DNA from: Capsulimonadaceae bacterium
Lineage (GTDB): Bacteria; Armatimonadota; Armatimonadia; Armatimonadales; Capsulimonadaceae
Length of the DNA: 64,000 nucleotides
Reading direction: 5' to 3'
Assembly (NCBI GenBank): GCA_031292625.1
Contig: JARLGU010000018.1
Span: 1-64,000 of the forward strand
Shown here: piece by piece, positions 1-6,969 of the stretch
How positions within the stretch are numbered: position 1 is the stretch's first letter
Layout: each line of letters starts with the position of its first letter
Notes under the pieces: model-generated
What the model saw: the letters and a program-made list of their open reading frames with translations, nothing else
Told to the model about the DNA's origin: nothing
Database searches by the model: none
Translations under genes and position numbers: made by a program

Positions 1-2
1 AC

Positions 3-110
3 TTTCTCGAAGAGGTCTACAACAAGAAGCGCCTCCATTCGGCTCTTGGCTACATGCCGCCAGCCGAGTTTGAGATGTCTGTCAGCAAGTACAAGAGGAC
101 CGCACCTTAA
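3..110 (+). pseudogene. C-terminal end of an IS3-family transposase (cut by window edge)
   Basis: The frame open from the window edge encodes 35 residues and a TAA stop. It contains the block NKKRLHSALGYMPPAEFE, the typical end of the DDE integrase domain (rve) of IS3-family OrfB transposases, where N..R.H..LGY.sP..fE closes the catalytic core. Only the tail is visible, so integrity of the element cannot be judged. It ends just before the junction with a truncated RHS gene, which suggests that the insertion sequence landed in that gene. Family assignment is good; subgroup is not determinable. Confidence 0.85.
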
Positions 111-127
111 CTGTCTGTCTCAGTTCA
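111..127. mobile_element. Probable right end of the IS3-type element
   Basis: Immediately after the transposase stop comes ctgtctgtctcagttca, which read on the other strand begins TGAACTGAGACAGACAG. IS3-family terminal repeats commonly begin TGAAC on the outer side and end CA. The RHS frame on the minus strand stops (TGA at 120-122) inside this sequence, as expected if the IS end supplied the stop codon. The left end is outside the window, so the repeat could not be matched. Confidence 0.5.
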
Positions 128-485
128 GGGGTTCACTCCACACCTCACCTTTAGCTCCAGCTTGAATGACAATCTTGCCTTTGTAGAAAGGCGCTGCGAC
201 GCACTTCGGATACGGATAAAGAGCAACTAGGACTGAAAACGCGACCCCGGAAGGAACATGCTGGGAAATGCACTCAGCTATGTCATCAACCCAATCCAGC
301 CCGCTCGGATCGATCCTCCCCACCGGATTATTCCCCACGTACCGGTACGCGTTCCACTCCCCGCCCGCGCCCCACAGCGGGTCCACGCTCAGCCACCGGC
401 CCCAGTCCGCGCGGTACACCCGCGCGCGAACGTACAGCCGGTTCGCGCCGTCGCGGTAGTAGCCGTACTGACCGCCGAGTTTGCT
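120..485 (-). pseudogene. Orphan RHS tip, truncated by the IS end
   Basis: Read on the minus strand from about 485, the frame gives LGGQYGYYRDG, RLYVRARVYRADWGRW, LSVDP and YRYVGNNPVGRIDPSG. This is the RHS-repeat associated core that marks the junction between the RHS shell and its variable C-terminal domain. Homology starts abruptly near 485 with no shell repeats upstream, so this is an orphan tip rather than a full RHS protein. The variable tail after DPSG is about 57 residues and its last residues and stop lie in the adjacent IS end, so the native toxin domain is cut short. The tail resembles nothing I recognise. Confidence 0.75.
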
Positions 486-575
486 GACGGACGACGAGCA
501 CGTCGTCTTATTCGAAAAGCGTAACGAACCGCATCGTCCGCTAAAAATTGCAAAGAAATCACAGCTACATCGCGA

Positions 576-1034
576 TTATGACGGCCTATGTGTCTCGGGC
601 GTCCCCCTAATCGTAAAGCCGCCGTGCCCAGTCACGCGTATTAGGGCGTCAAGCACACCTAGCGAAGCAATCTTCTCGATATAACCATCTCTAATAGCAG
701 AATGGTCGCGCATGTATTCGAGAGCGTTAGAGAGATTCATCGCGTCGTCGTCCTCAACAATTTGGCCCATGGGATTATAATAATCGGCGCTGTCCCACAA
801 GCGTACCGCTCGCCCAATTGACTTTAACAAATAATAGCCAATGTCGTAAACGACGCGCATGATCCCACTTGCGGGCAGAATATATACGGAGGCGACAGAG
901 CTCTTTGCCCAGCCCGTCGGAGGCTTCGCGCCCAAAGGCCGCCACCCGTACGCGCGCGCTAGAAGTAACGTCGCCGTCCAAGCCTTATCGTCAATATTTA
1001 CGCGTCGGTGATTTCTGCCATCGAGTGTCACCAT
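576..1034 (-). CDS. Hypothetical protein, candidate immunity protein to the upstream RHS tip
   Basis: A 152-residue soluble protein without recognised domains; there is no signal peptide or membrane segment. It lies on the same strand between two RHS tips, 146 bp after the stop of the 1181-1870 tip. In RHS and contact-dependent inhibition loci a tip is normally followed by its cognate immunity gene and then by displaced orphan tips, and the order here (tip, this gene, orphan tip) matches. The immunity role is therefore inferred from position only. The gene is visibly AT-richer than its neighbours. The ATG at 1034 is preceded by a weak AAGG. Confidence 0.5.
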   Translation of the reverse strand: MVTLDGRNHRRVNIDDKAWTATLLLARAYGWRPLGAKPPTGWAKSSVASVYILPASGIMRVVYDIGYYLLKSIGRAVRLWDSADYYNPMGQIVEDDDAMNLSNALEYMRDHSAIRDGYIEKIASLGVLDALIRVTGHGGFTIRGTPETHRPS

Positions 1035-1180
1035 TGGGTCAGCCGACCTTCACGAACTGTCTTACCCACAACATTTGTGTTAGGCGAACACCTAGAAGCC
1101 GAAACTGCGCTGGTATCAATAGTCCATATTCCTTAAGGAAGAAGCCGGCACCACAGCCCAGATCCGGTTTCACTAAAGTG

Positions 1181-1870
1181 TCATCCATACAAAACATGGC
1201 ATTTTACGAAGCAAAGTCCTGCCAAAAAGACGTCTATTGAGTTATGCGGATCAAAGCCTGAATTGGCCGAATCAACCATACAGTCCCGTAGACAATCAGC
1301 GAGCTCGGGTGACGGGCCCTTGGGCATGCACTTCTGCCGGGGCGTTCCTGGTTTTTGACGGCCGGGGTTCCTAATAGGGAAGCATATCGGTGTACGTCGT
1401 ATCTTAAGCCCCCAACCCAAGTTAGTAACCGTGACTTTAGCGTCACAACCTACCCATGTAACCCCGTACGGAGCGTACAATTTAACGCACTCTTCCTGCT
1501 CAACGGAATTACAGGGAACGTTCCCGCTCGGATCCTGCCAAGTCACCGGGTTATTCCCCACGTACCGGTACAGATTCCAGTCCCGTCCCTCGAAGCCGAT
1601 AGGGTCCACGCTCAGCCAACGGCCCCAGTCCGCGCGGTACACCCGCGCGCGCACGTACAGCCGGTTCGCCCCGTCGCGGTAGTAGCCGTACTGACCGCCG
1701 AAGCGCAGGTTGTTCACGACGCGGCCCGCCGTGCCCATCATCGGCTCCCCGCCCATCGCCTGCACCGGGGGCGCGATGCCGTTCGGGCCGGCGAGCAGCT
1801 CGAAGCCGAACGCTGTTGCGAGAATGGCCATATCGACATTGTAATACCTCTCAAAAGTGCGAGATTTCAA
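1181..1870 (-). CDS. RHS repeat-associated core protein with variable cysteine-rich tail
   Basis: A 229-residue protein. Residues 55-110 carry the RHS-associated core (FGGQYGYYRDG, RARVYRADWGRW, LSVDPIGF, NLYRYVGNNPV, QDPSG), almost identical to the orphan tip at 120-485. After the core is a tail of about 120 residues with seven or more cysteines, presumably the variable effector domain. The N-terminal 50 residues are not the usual long YD-repeat shell, so this too is a displaced or decayed tip rather than a complete polymorphic toxin. No signal peptide is seen. Translation may depend on an upstream gene that has been lost. The family call is firm; the tail's activity is unknown. Confidence 0.75.
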   Translation of the reverse strand: MKSRTFERYYNVDMAILATAFGFELLAGPNGIAPPVQAMGGEPMMGTAGRVVNNLRFGGQYGYYRDGANRLYVRARVYRADWGRWLSVDPIGFEGRDWNLYRYVGNNPVTWQDPSGNVPCNSVEQEECVKLYAPYGVTWVGCDAKVTVTNLGWGLKIRRTPICFPIRNPGRQKPGTPRQKCMPKGPSPELADCLRDCMVDSANSGFDPHNSIDVFLAGLCFVKCHVLYG

Positions 1871-2185
1871 CGGTATATGATAAATATACTGAATAAATTT
1901 CTACCCAGGCAGATGGCGTCCATCTTTAAGTGCGAACGATGGCGAGACCGTTCGAGGCAATCTCTGTTCTATGTGCACCGGCGCTGCGTGCTGAAAGCAT
2001 GGCTTACAAATAGCGCCACCCCCATTCCGGATTCCCGCGCCACCCCTGAGTGCCTTTCGTAGAACCCGAGCAAAATGTCACGGTTCCCACTGCCCTTCTC
2101 CTCCCGTTTCGGGAGGAAGTGGCCCGCTTCCGAGCGGGAAGATGGGTTCCGGTTTTGACGCACAACACGAAGGAGCCTAACACAC
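1871..2185. other. Intergenic region before comM with small hairpins
   Basis: This 315-bp stretch separates the minus-strand RHS gene from comM. It has no convincing gene. It contains two short GC-rich inverted repeats, cctcccg/cgggagg around 2102-2120 and cccgct/agcggg around 2124-2138, which could form hairpins in the comM leader. The ribosome binding site AAGGAG at 2170-2175 sits 10 bases before the comM ATG. No clear promoter was found. Confidence 0.4.
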
Positions 2186-3766
2186 ATGCTGGCAACGATC
2201 GAATCGAGCGCTATCATGGGGATCGATGCGTACGATATCAAGGTGGAGGTCGATGTCTCCGCGCACATCGCCTACTTCGCCATCGTCGGCCTGCCCGACA
2301 CCGCAGTCAACGAAGCAAAAGAGCGAGTCCGAGCAGCCATCAAGAACAGCGGACTCGAGTTCCCGCTGCGCAGGATCTGCGTCAACCTCGCGCCGGCAGA
2401 TACCAAAAAGCAGGGACCGTCGTTCGACTTGCCAGTCGCTATCGGGATCCTTGCGGCAACCGGACAAGTCCTCATGGAGGGCCTTGATGACTGGCTGTTT
2501 GTTGGCGAACTCGCGCTCGACGGCGGCGTCCGGCCCGTCGCGGGCATCCTTCCGATCGCGGTGAAGGCGCGCCAGGACGGCGTCCGCAAGCTGGTCGTCC
2601 CGGCCGAAAACGCCGAGGAAGCAGCGATTGTCGGCGATGTCGAAGTTTACCCGGTGACATCGCTGCTCGACGCCGTCGCGCTCCTCAACGACCGGCAAAC
2701 TCAACGCGTCCCGGTCACCGCCGACCCAATCGCCCTCCTTTCCGGCGAATCGGCCGAAGAGATCGACTTCTCGGAGGTGAAAGGCCAGGAGCATGTCAAA
2801 CGCGCGATGGAAGTGGCGGCGGCCGGCGGTCACAACCTGCTGCTCGTCGGCCCTCCCGGTTCCGGGAAAAGCATGCTTGCACGCCGGCTGCCATCGATCC
2901 TGGCTCCGATGACGCTGGACGAGGCGCTTGAGGCGACCAAGATTTACTCGGTAAGCGGCCAACTGTCCGCCGTCGCGACGGGAGGCCACGCCGGCGCATC
3001 GCTGATCGCCCGGCGGCCGTTCCGCTCGCCGCATCACACCATCAGCACGGCGGGGCTCACCGGAGGCGGATCGATCCCCCGGCCGGGAGAAGTGTCTCTC
3101 GCGCACAACGGCGTGCTGTTCTTGGATGAATTGCCCGAGTTCCGGCGCGATGTGCTGGAGGTGATGCGCCAACCACTCGAGGATGGACAGGTGACGATCG
3201 CCCGTGTCTCGGCGTCGCTGACATATCCCGCGAAGTTCACACTCTGCGCCGCGATGAACCCTTGCCTCTGCGGATTCTATGGCGATCCCGTCCGCGAGTG
3301 TACTTGTACGCCGAATCAGATCAAAGCGTACCTTCAACGCATCTCCGGACCGCTGCTCGACCGCATCGACATCCACATCGAGGTGCCGCGCCTCAAGAGC
3401 GATGAACTGGTGAAGCAAGGCGACGGCAAACACGGCGAGAGTTCGGCGGTGATCCGAGAGCGCGTCGTTGCGGCGCGCAAGATCCAGGAGGAGCGTTTCA
3501 AGAAGCTCAAATCGAACGGCGCGCCGCTGCATTGTAACGCGCACATGCAGTCCCGCCACATCCACCAGTTCTGCAAGGTGACCGCCGATGTCTCCGACCT
3601 GCTGCGCAAGGCGATCACGCAGCTCTCGCTTTCCGCCCGCGCCTACGACCGCATCCTCAAGCTCGCGCGCACGATCGCGGACCTCGACGCGAAGGACGAC
3701 ATTCAGCTCGCACACGTCGCGGAAGCGCTGCAGTACCGTGCCCTGGACCGGAAGCTGTGGGGCTAA
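2186..3766 (+). CDS. comM: YifB/ComM family Mg-chelatase-like AAA ATPase
   Basis: A 526-residue protein of normal family length. The N-terminal ChlI-like domain (about 20-140) includes [20 protein letters not shown]. The AAA domain follows, with Walker A GPPGSGKS at 222-229, Walker B LFLDE at 311-315, and the family block [11 protein letters not shown] between them. The C-terminal Mg-chelatase domain (about 405-500) ends RALDRKLWG. ComM is known in naturally transformable bacteria as a hexameric helicase that promotes branch migration during integration of incoming DNA, although yifB-type genes also occur in species not known to be competent. A strong ribosome site precedes the ATG. The 3' end is the parent of the repeat array that follows: the present terminus appears to have been supplied by the newest insertion. 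Confidence 0.93.
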   Translation: MLATIESSAIMGIDAYDIKVEVDVSAHIAYFAIVGLPDTAVNEAKERVRAAIKNSGLEFPLRRICVNLAPADTKKQGPSFDLPVAIGILAATGQVLMEGLDDWLFVGELALDGGVRPVAGILPIAVKARQDGVRKLVVPAENAEEAAIVGDVEVYPVTSLLDAVALLNDRQTQRVPVTADPIALLSGESAEEIDFSEVKGQEHVKRAMEVAAAGGHNLLLVGPPGSGKSMLARRLPSILAPMTLDEALEATKIYSVSGQLSAVATGGHAGASLIARRPFRSPHHTISTAGLTGGGSIPRPGEVSLAHNGVLFLDELPEFRRDVLEVMRQPLEDGQVTIARVSASLTYPAKFTLCAAMNPCLCGFYGDPVRECTCTPNQIKAYLQRISGPLLDRIDIHIEVPRLKSDELVKQGDGKHGESSAVIRERVVAARKIQEERFKKLKSNGAPLHCNAHMQSRHIHQFCKVTADVSDLLRKAITQLSLSARAYDRILKLARTIADLDAKDDIQLAHVAEALQYRALDRKLWG

Positions 3767-3792
3767 GGCGGCGCCGGGACGAGGCGATTGCG
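3582..3792 (+). repeat. comM 3'-end repeat, copy A (functional comM terminus)
   Basis: This 211-bp block covers the last 61 codons of comM, its stop and 26 bases beyond. The same block recurs at 4369-4579 with nine mismatches by my alignment. All nine fall in the last 85 or so bases, while the first 125 or so are identical. The block ends directly before the inverted repeats of the RAYT element. Confidence 0.9.
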
Positions 3793-3802
3793 CCAGAGCG
3801 AC

Positions 3803-3850
3803 GGCCCTTAAGGACCGCTCTGGGCCGGGACACCCCGTGAACGGGGCTCG
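3803..3850. repeat. Left inverted repeat of the RAYT element
   Basis: Two consecutive palindromes (3794-3822 and 3833-3846) form a 48-bp end that matches the right end in inverted orientation. A third hairpin with ccgcgcgc / gcgcgcgg arms follows at 3851-3876, just before the transposase start, and could limit its translation. Confidence 0.8.
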
Positions 3851-3891
3851 CCGCGCGCGACACATAGCGCGCGCGGCCCGAGGAAAGATAC

Positions 3892-4332
3892 ATGAGCAGT
3901 CATGCCTTCTATCAACTCTACTACCATTTCGCTTGGTCTACGAAAGGACGCCAGGCGTCTATCGAAGGTCACCGTCGATTATGGCTCGCCGAGATTGTTG
4001 CTGAAGAAGCTCGCAGGTTCGCGGGTAATCCTTTGGCGTGCACGGTGTTGGCGGACCACATCCACCTACTAATTTCAGCGCCTCCTACGATGTGTGTTTC
4101 CGATTTTATAGGAAAGGTAAAAGGTGCGTCCGCCTTCAAAATCAATAAGGGCGTCGCGGAATCGTCTAAAATCGTCTGGCAAGCAGGCTATGGAGTCGTA
4201 TCGCTACGCAAAGCGGATGTCCCAAAAGTCCGCCAGTATGTCATTAATCAGGAAGCGATACACGCGCGAAGGAACCCAGCGGGCATTTTGGAAATTGACC
4301 GAGCGGAGGAAGAATGCAGCGAGCCCCGTTGA
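3892..4332 (+). CDS. REP-associated tyrosine / IS200-like transposase
   Basis: A 146-residue Y1_Tnp (TnpA, IS200-like) protein of usual length. The opening [11 protein letters not shown] matches the conserved hVvWsTKyR start of the family. The metal-binding HUH-type pair is H56-I-H58 within LADHIHLLI, and the probable catalytic tyrosine is Y116 in VRQYVINQ. Such enzymes nick single-stranded DNA at hairpins and join it through a phosphotyrosine link. The gene lies alone inside inverted REP-type ends. All key residues are present, so the enzyme may still be active. Confidence 0.88.
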   Translation: MSSHAFYQLYYHFAWSTKGRQASIEGHRRLWLAEIVAEEARRFAGNPLACTVLADHIHLLISAPPTMCVSDFIGKVKGASAFKINKGVAESSKIVWQAGYGVVSLRKADVPKVRQYVINQEAIHARRNPAGILEIDRAEEECSEPR

Positions 4333-4367
4333 CGGGGATTGAAGGTTCAGAGCGGTCCTTAAGGGCC
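4320..4367. repeat. Right inverted repeat of the RAYT element
   Basis: The mirror image of the left end: cgagccccgttgacgggg followed, ten bases on, by cagagcggtccttaagggcc. It overlaps the last codons of the transposase gene, and the next base but one begins comM repeat copy B. Confidence 0.8.
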
Positions 4368-4368
4368 G

Positions 4369-4579
4369 CCGCCGATGTCTCCGACCTGCTGCGCAAGGCG
4401 ATCACGCAGCTCTCGCTTTCCGCCCGCGCCTACGACCGCATCCTCAAGCTCGCGCGCACGATCGCGGACCTCGACGCGAAGGACGACATCCAGCTCGCAC
4501 ATGTCGCGGAAGCGCTGCAGTACCGCGCGCTGGACCGGAAGCTATGGGGGTGAGGCGACGCCGGGACGAGCCGATTGCG
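4369..4579 (+). repeat. comM 3'-end repeat, copy B (61 comM codons plus stop)
   Basis: The comM frame is intact in this copy from [14 protein letters not shown] to RALDRKLWG and stop (4553), followed by the same 26-base trailer as copy A. It has no upstream comM sequence and so is a detached 3' end, not a gene. The copy starts right at the end of the RAYT element and ends right before the HicAB promoter, making it the downstream border of the first cargo unit. Confidence 0.9.
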
Positions 4580-4610
4580 GACAATTGCGGTAAAATAGGA
4601 GTGTTACTGC

Positions 4611-4802
4611 GTGAAAGTTAAGGACCTCGCAGCAGTGTTAGAACAAGCAGGATGGAGCTATAGGAGCACGACTGGCGATCATCACACTTATAAGAAGCCT
4701 GGTGAACGGTACGTCATTACGGTTCCCGGAAAGCCGAGCGACGACGTTTCACCCGGCGTCCTCTCTGCAATTCGCCGAAAGACGGGGTTGCCCCTTCGAT
4801 GA
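4611..4802 (+). CDS. hicA: HicA family mRNA interferase toxin
   Basis: A 63-residue protein of typical HicA size, starting at GTG. It has the fold's hallmark order: N-terminal KDLAAVLEQAGW, then the catalytic histidine region GDHHTYKKPGERYVITVPG, then the helix SPGVLSAIRRKTGL. HicA is a small dsRBD-like RNase that cleaves mRNA when its antitoxin is depleted. It overlaps the next gene by four bases (ATGA). A possible -10 (taaaat, about 4591-4596) lies just upstream in the spacer after repeat copy B. This is the second cargo unit of the comM array. Confidence 0.9.
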   Translation: MKVKDLAAVLEQAGWSYRSTTGDHHTYKKPGERYVITVPGKPSDDVSPGVLSAIRRKTGLPLR

Positions 4803-5014
4803 CACTCAACGTAATTTTGGAAAAAACTGCGACGAACTGGTGTGCGTACACGCCAGATGATATAGGTGTCGTGTTCACGACGGCGCCGACTCGCGATGCG
4901 GTCATCGAAAGCTTTCGCGACGCGCTCAAGAGCCACCTAGAAGCGATGAAGGCGGAAGGATTGTCCACACCTGCCGTCGAGAATCTTAATATCCAAGAAT
5001 TGGTTTCCGCCTAA
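4799..5014 (+). CDS. hicB: HicB family antitoxin
   Basis: A 71-residue protein with the HicB-like RNase H-type fold signature: N-terminal beta strand region NVILEKTATNWCAYTPDDIGVV, then TRDAVIESFRDALKSHLEAMK. No C-terminal DNA-binding domain is present, as in short HicB proteins of the YcfA-YcfB type. It is translationally coupled to hicA through the ATGA overlap and neutralises the HicA nuclease. The pair is visibly AT-richer than the flanking comM repeats. Confidence 0.88.
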   Translation: MTLNVILEKTATNWCAYTPDDIGVVFTTAPTRDAVIESFRDALKSHLEAMKAEGLSTPAVENLNIQELVSA

Positions 5015-5043
5015 CATCCGCGACCTGCCTGCGCCTGCTATGG

Positions 5044-5139
5044 CGAGCCAGACGTTCAACTCGCGCATATCGCGGATACGCTACAGTAAAGCGCGCTGGA
5101 CATCAAGGTGTGTGGGGCAGCGCCGGGACGAAGCGATTA
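5044..5139 (+). repeat. comM 3'-end repeat, copy C (degenerate)
   Basis: Bases gttcaactcgcgcatatcgc and what follows align with codons [21 protein letters not shown] of comM and with the trailer gcgccgggacgaagcgatta. The reading frame is broken by an in-frame TAA and small deletions. It lies between HicB and the next cargo gene, so it borders the second cargo unit. Divergence is clearly greater than between copies A and B. Confidence 0.8.
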
Positions 5140-5736
5140 ATGGCGTTGCATACATATACTTTAGCGTATGGAGGATGGTTAAATCTAAATATGCTAGTTG
5201 CTTGGGAAGATTCATGTAGTTCCATCGGTGTCCTAATTTCATGGCGGAACCAAAAGATGGAGCGCGCAGCGGTAACGTCTGTAGGAATAGCCGTTAAAGC
5301 TGTCATCAATCCTGTGGATCGTTTGACGCAAATTTGGGTGCTGCTACCCGTGGCAAAAGGTGACGACTTTTATGTGGAGGTCGAAGTCGTGGACGAGTTC
5401 GAAGTAATTCAACCTCCGATGCCAGAGTGGAAATTACTTACTAAGGCACCGCCGTATGATTGTTACGGTTACCCGATGAGCGAGGCGATTGACGAACACC
5501 TATTTCTGGTATGGGACGACGCTGCAAAAAGACACATGGGCGAATCAATAGAATTATTTAGATATTACGAATACTTAATCGAATATTACAGACGTGGCGC
5601 GAGCGAATACATTGACGCGCTGTGTGAGGAAAATTACCGGAGCTATTTAGCCTATGCCGTAGCTAACGGATGGGACACGCAGATTATCAAGGAAAGGCAA
5701 AGTGCAAATTTTCCGTATACCGGACCTATCGTGTAG
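5140..5736 (+). CDS. Uncharacterised 198-residue protein in the comM array
   Basis: No family recognised. An in-frame GTG at 5110 lies inside comM repeat C, so the ATG at 5140, the first base after the repeat, is the better start. The protein is acidic and rich in tyrosine and tryptophan, without signal peptide or obvious membrane span. The C-terminal half is probably helical (GESIELFRYYEYLIEYYRRG, YIDALCEENYRSYLAYAVAN). The gene is markedly AT-richer than comM, which points to acquisition. It is the third cargo unit between comM 3'-end copies C and D. A role as toxin, immunity protein or defence factor is possible but not supported by any motif. Confidence 0.65.
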   Translation: MALHTYTLAYGGWLNLNMLVAWEDSCSSIGVLISWRNQKMERAAVTSVGIAVKAVINPVDRLTQIWVLLPVAKGDDFYVEVEVVDEFEVIQPPMPEWKLLTKAPPYDCYGYPMSEAIDEHLFLVWDDAAKRHMGESIELFRYYEYLIEYYRRGASEYIDALCEENYRSYLAYAVANGWDTQIIKERQSANFPYTGPIV

Positions 5737-5740
5737 AGTA

Positions 5741-5806
5741 ATTCAGCTCGCACACGTCGCGGAAGCGCTACAGTACCGCGCGCTCGACCGGAAGCGGCGG
5801 GGGTAG
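5741..5806 (+). repeat. comM 3'-end repeat, copy D (probably the original comM end)
   Basis: Bases attcagctcgcacacgtcgc and following encode [21 protein letters not shown] and a stop. The trailer found in copies A-C is absent; instead the copy runs directly into a strong hairpin. Because it alone carries a terminator, D may be the ancestral end of comM, displaced about 2 kb downstream by the insertions. Confidence 0.85.
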
Positions 5807-5830
5807 AAACACGAGGATCCACCCCCGCCG
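5795..5830. terminator. Bidirectional terminator-like hairpin
   Basis: Perfect 10-base arms cggcgggggt (5795-5804) and acccccgccg (5821-5830) enclose a 16-base loop. It lies between the plus-strand comM array and the convergent SDR gene. No long T tract follows on either strand, so termination strength is uncertain. Confidence 0.6.
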
Positions 5831-5838
5831 ACTTACGC

Positions 5839-6729
5839 TTAGGAACTGGCGAACGTCCCCTGTTCGAGGTCGGCAATGAGGCCCGGTCCTGTTGGCTCCC
5901 ACCCTAACCGTTCGCGGGTCTTCGTGTTCGACGCCGGCGAATCAAGCGTCACGAAATGGCTCAGGATGCCGAAATGAGCAGAAGCTTCTTCCGGAGATAT
6001 CGAAACGGCGGGTAAGTTCAGACGGCGTCCAAGAACCTCTGCAATATCCTTGGCCTTCACTCCCTGTTCTCCAACGGCGTGCCACCTCGAGCCAGCATTC
6101 CCCTTTTCAAGAGCCAGCCGGTAAAGGCGCGCCGTGTCGCTCACGTGTGCGGCAGCCCACCGGTTGCTGCCATCGCCTACATAGGCGGACACCTTCTTTT
6201 CCAACGCAATCCGGATCAAAAAGCTCACCAGTCCTTGCTTTTTCGAATCGTGGATCTGCGACAGCCTCACCACAATTCCGCGCACGCCCTTACCGAGTGT
6301 ATCGAACGTCGCGTTTTCAGAAAGGCGCGGAAATCCGTCATCCGGTTTCGGATCGTCTTCATCGTAGGGTTGTCCGGGAATCGGATTTCGGGTCAAAACG
6401 CCAGCGGTTCCAACGAGCGGCCGCCCCGAGCCGGCAAGCGCCTCGCCCATTGCCGCAATCGCCCTGCCGTCTTCCTCGCAATTGGCCTGGAACCTTGAGA
6501 AATCGTGATTGAAAGCCAAGTGGATGACGGCGTCGGCCTGAGCGGCCCCAGCCTTCAGGCTCTCGATATCCTCAAGAGTGCCGTAATGCACGTCTGCTCC
6601 AGCGTTCGCCAGCGCCGCCGCGCCGCTCTCGGACCGCGTCATGCCAAGAACCTTGTGGCCCCCGTTGATGAGCTCGGGAACCAAGGCTGAACCAATAAAA
6701 CCGGTTGCACCCGTCACAAATACACGCAT
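5839..6729 (-). CDS. NAD-dependent epimerase/dehydratase (atypical SDR)
   Basis: A 296-residue extended or atypical short-chain dehydrogenase. The N-terminal Rossmann motif GATGFIGSALVPELI is clear, followed by the acidic or basic cofactor loop TRSES and an AVIHLAF strand. The canonical YxxxK pair is not evident in the middle region, as in NmrA- and YesF-like members that act as reductases or sensors. The substrate cannot be predicted. A good AGAGGAAG ribosome site precedes the ATG. It diverges from a TetR regulator, and the shared intergenic region holds several copies of one palindrome, so it is very likely repressed by that regulator. Confidence 0.85.
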   Translation of the reverse strand: MRVFVTGATGFIGSALVPELINGGHKVLGMTRSESGAAALANAGADVHYGTLEDIESLKAGAAQADAVIHLAFNHDFSRFQANCEEDGRAIAAMGEALAGSGRPLVGTAGVLTRNPIPGQPYDEDDPKPDDGFPRLSENATFDTLGKGVRGIVVRLSQIHDSKKQGLVSFLIRIALEKKVSAYVGDGSNRWAAAHVSDTARLYRLALEKGNAGSRWHAVGEQGVKAKDIAEVLGRRLNLPAVSISPEEASAHFGILSHFVTLDSPASNTKTRERLGWEPTGPGLIADLEQGTFASS

Positions 6730-6748
6730 AACGTTCTTCCTCTCTGTT

Positions 6749-6763
6749 TTACACTCAGTGTAA
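6749..6763. promoter_or_regulatory. Putative TetR operator O1
   Basis: TTACACTCAGTGTAA is a perfect 6-3-6 palindrome 20 bases upstream of the SDR start codon. The same half-sites recur twice more in the intergenic region. Confidence 0.75.
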
Positions 6764-6775
6764 TTATCATCATTA

Positions 6776-6790
6776 TTACACTTGGTGCAA
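6776..6790. promoter_or_regulatory. Putative TetR operator O2
   Basis: TTACACTTGGTGCAA is the same palindrome with one changed base in the right arm, with its first base 27 bases after that of O1. Confidence 0.7.
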
Positions 6791-6913
6791 AAATTTGCAA
6801 TATCGGCTTCGCAATTTCTAGAAAAGAAGGGTTGAATGCGCGCCGCTTGAAGACAGGGACGCAGACGGACGACGTGCCCGCGCGAGCATTTCGTTGCAGT
6901 TTCGCGTTCGACG

Positions 6914-6936
6914 GTGTAAAATTACACCAGGTGCAA
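6914..6936. promoter_or_regulatory. Putative TetR operator O3 (overlapping half-sites)
   Basis: Three half-sites in a row: GGTGTAA, TTACACC and, sharing the latter, TTACACCAGGTGCAA. The site lies 33 bases before the tetR start and could serve autorepression. Confidence 0.7.
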
Positions 6937-6969
6937 AGATTGCGCTCATCTTTGGAAAGGTAATCGATC

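Larger units (their letters stand above)
3803..4367 (+). mobile_element. RAYT/IS200-like element with inverted REP-type ends
   Basis: A single-gene element bounded by long imperfect inverted repeats. The outer 20 bases, ggcccttaaggaccgctctg at 3803-3822 and cagagcggtccttaagggcc at 4348-4367, are exact reverse complements. An inner pair, 3833-3850 and 4320-4337, differs at one base. Each end can also fold on itself (cagagcg...cgctctg; ccccgtgaacgggg). Such paired palindromes around a Y1 transposase are typical of REP-associated tyrosine transposase units. The element fits exactly between copies A and B of the comM 3'-end repeat. Confidence 0.8.

Noticed and set aside
1355-2062. Plus-strand frame of 235 codons across the second RHS tip
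   Set aside because: It runs antisense to clear RHS core sequence and its product is proline/arginine-rich without any motif.
2177-3865. A 562-codon open frame on the minus strand opposite comM
   Set aside because: It mirrors the comM codons, is arginine-rich and low in complexity, and has no domain; GC-rich third positions keep such antisense frames open.
3803-4579. Possible genomic island with integrase at comM
   Set aside because: No tyrosine or serine recombinase gene is present; only a small IS200-like/RAYT transposase was found, so a classic integrative island is not supported.
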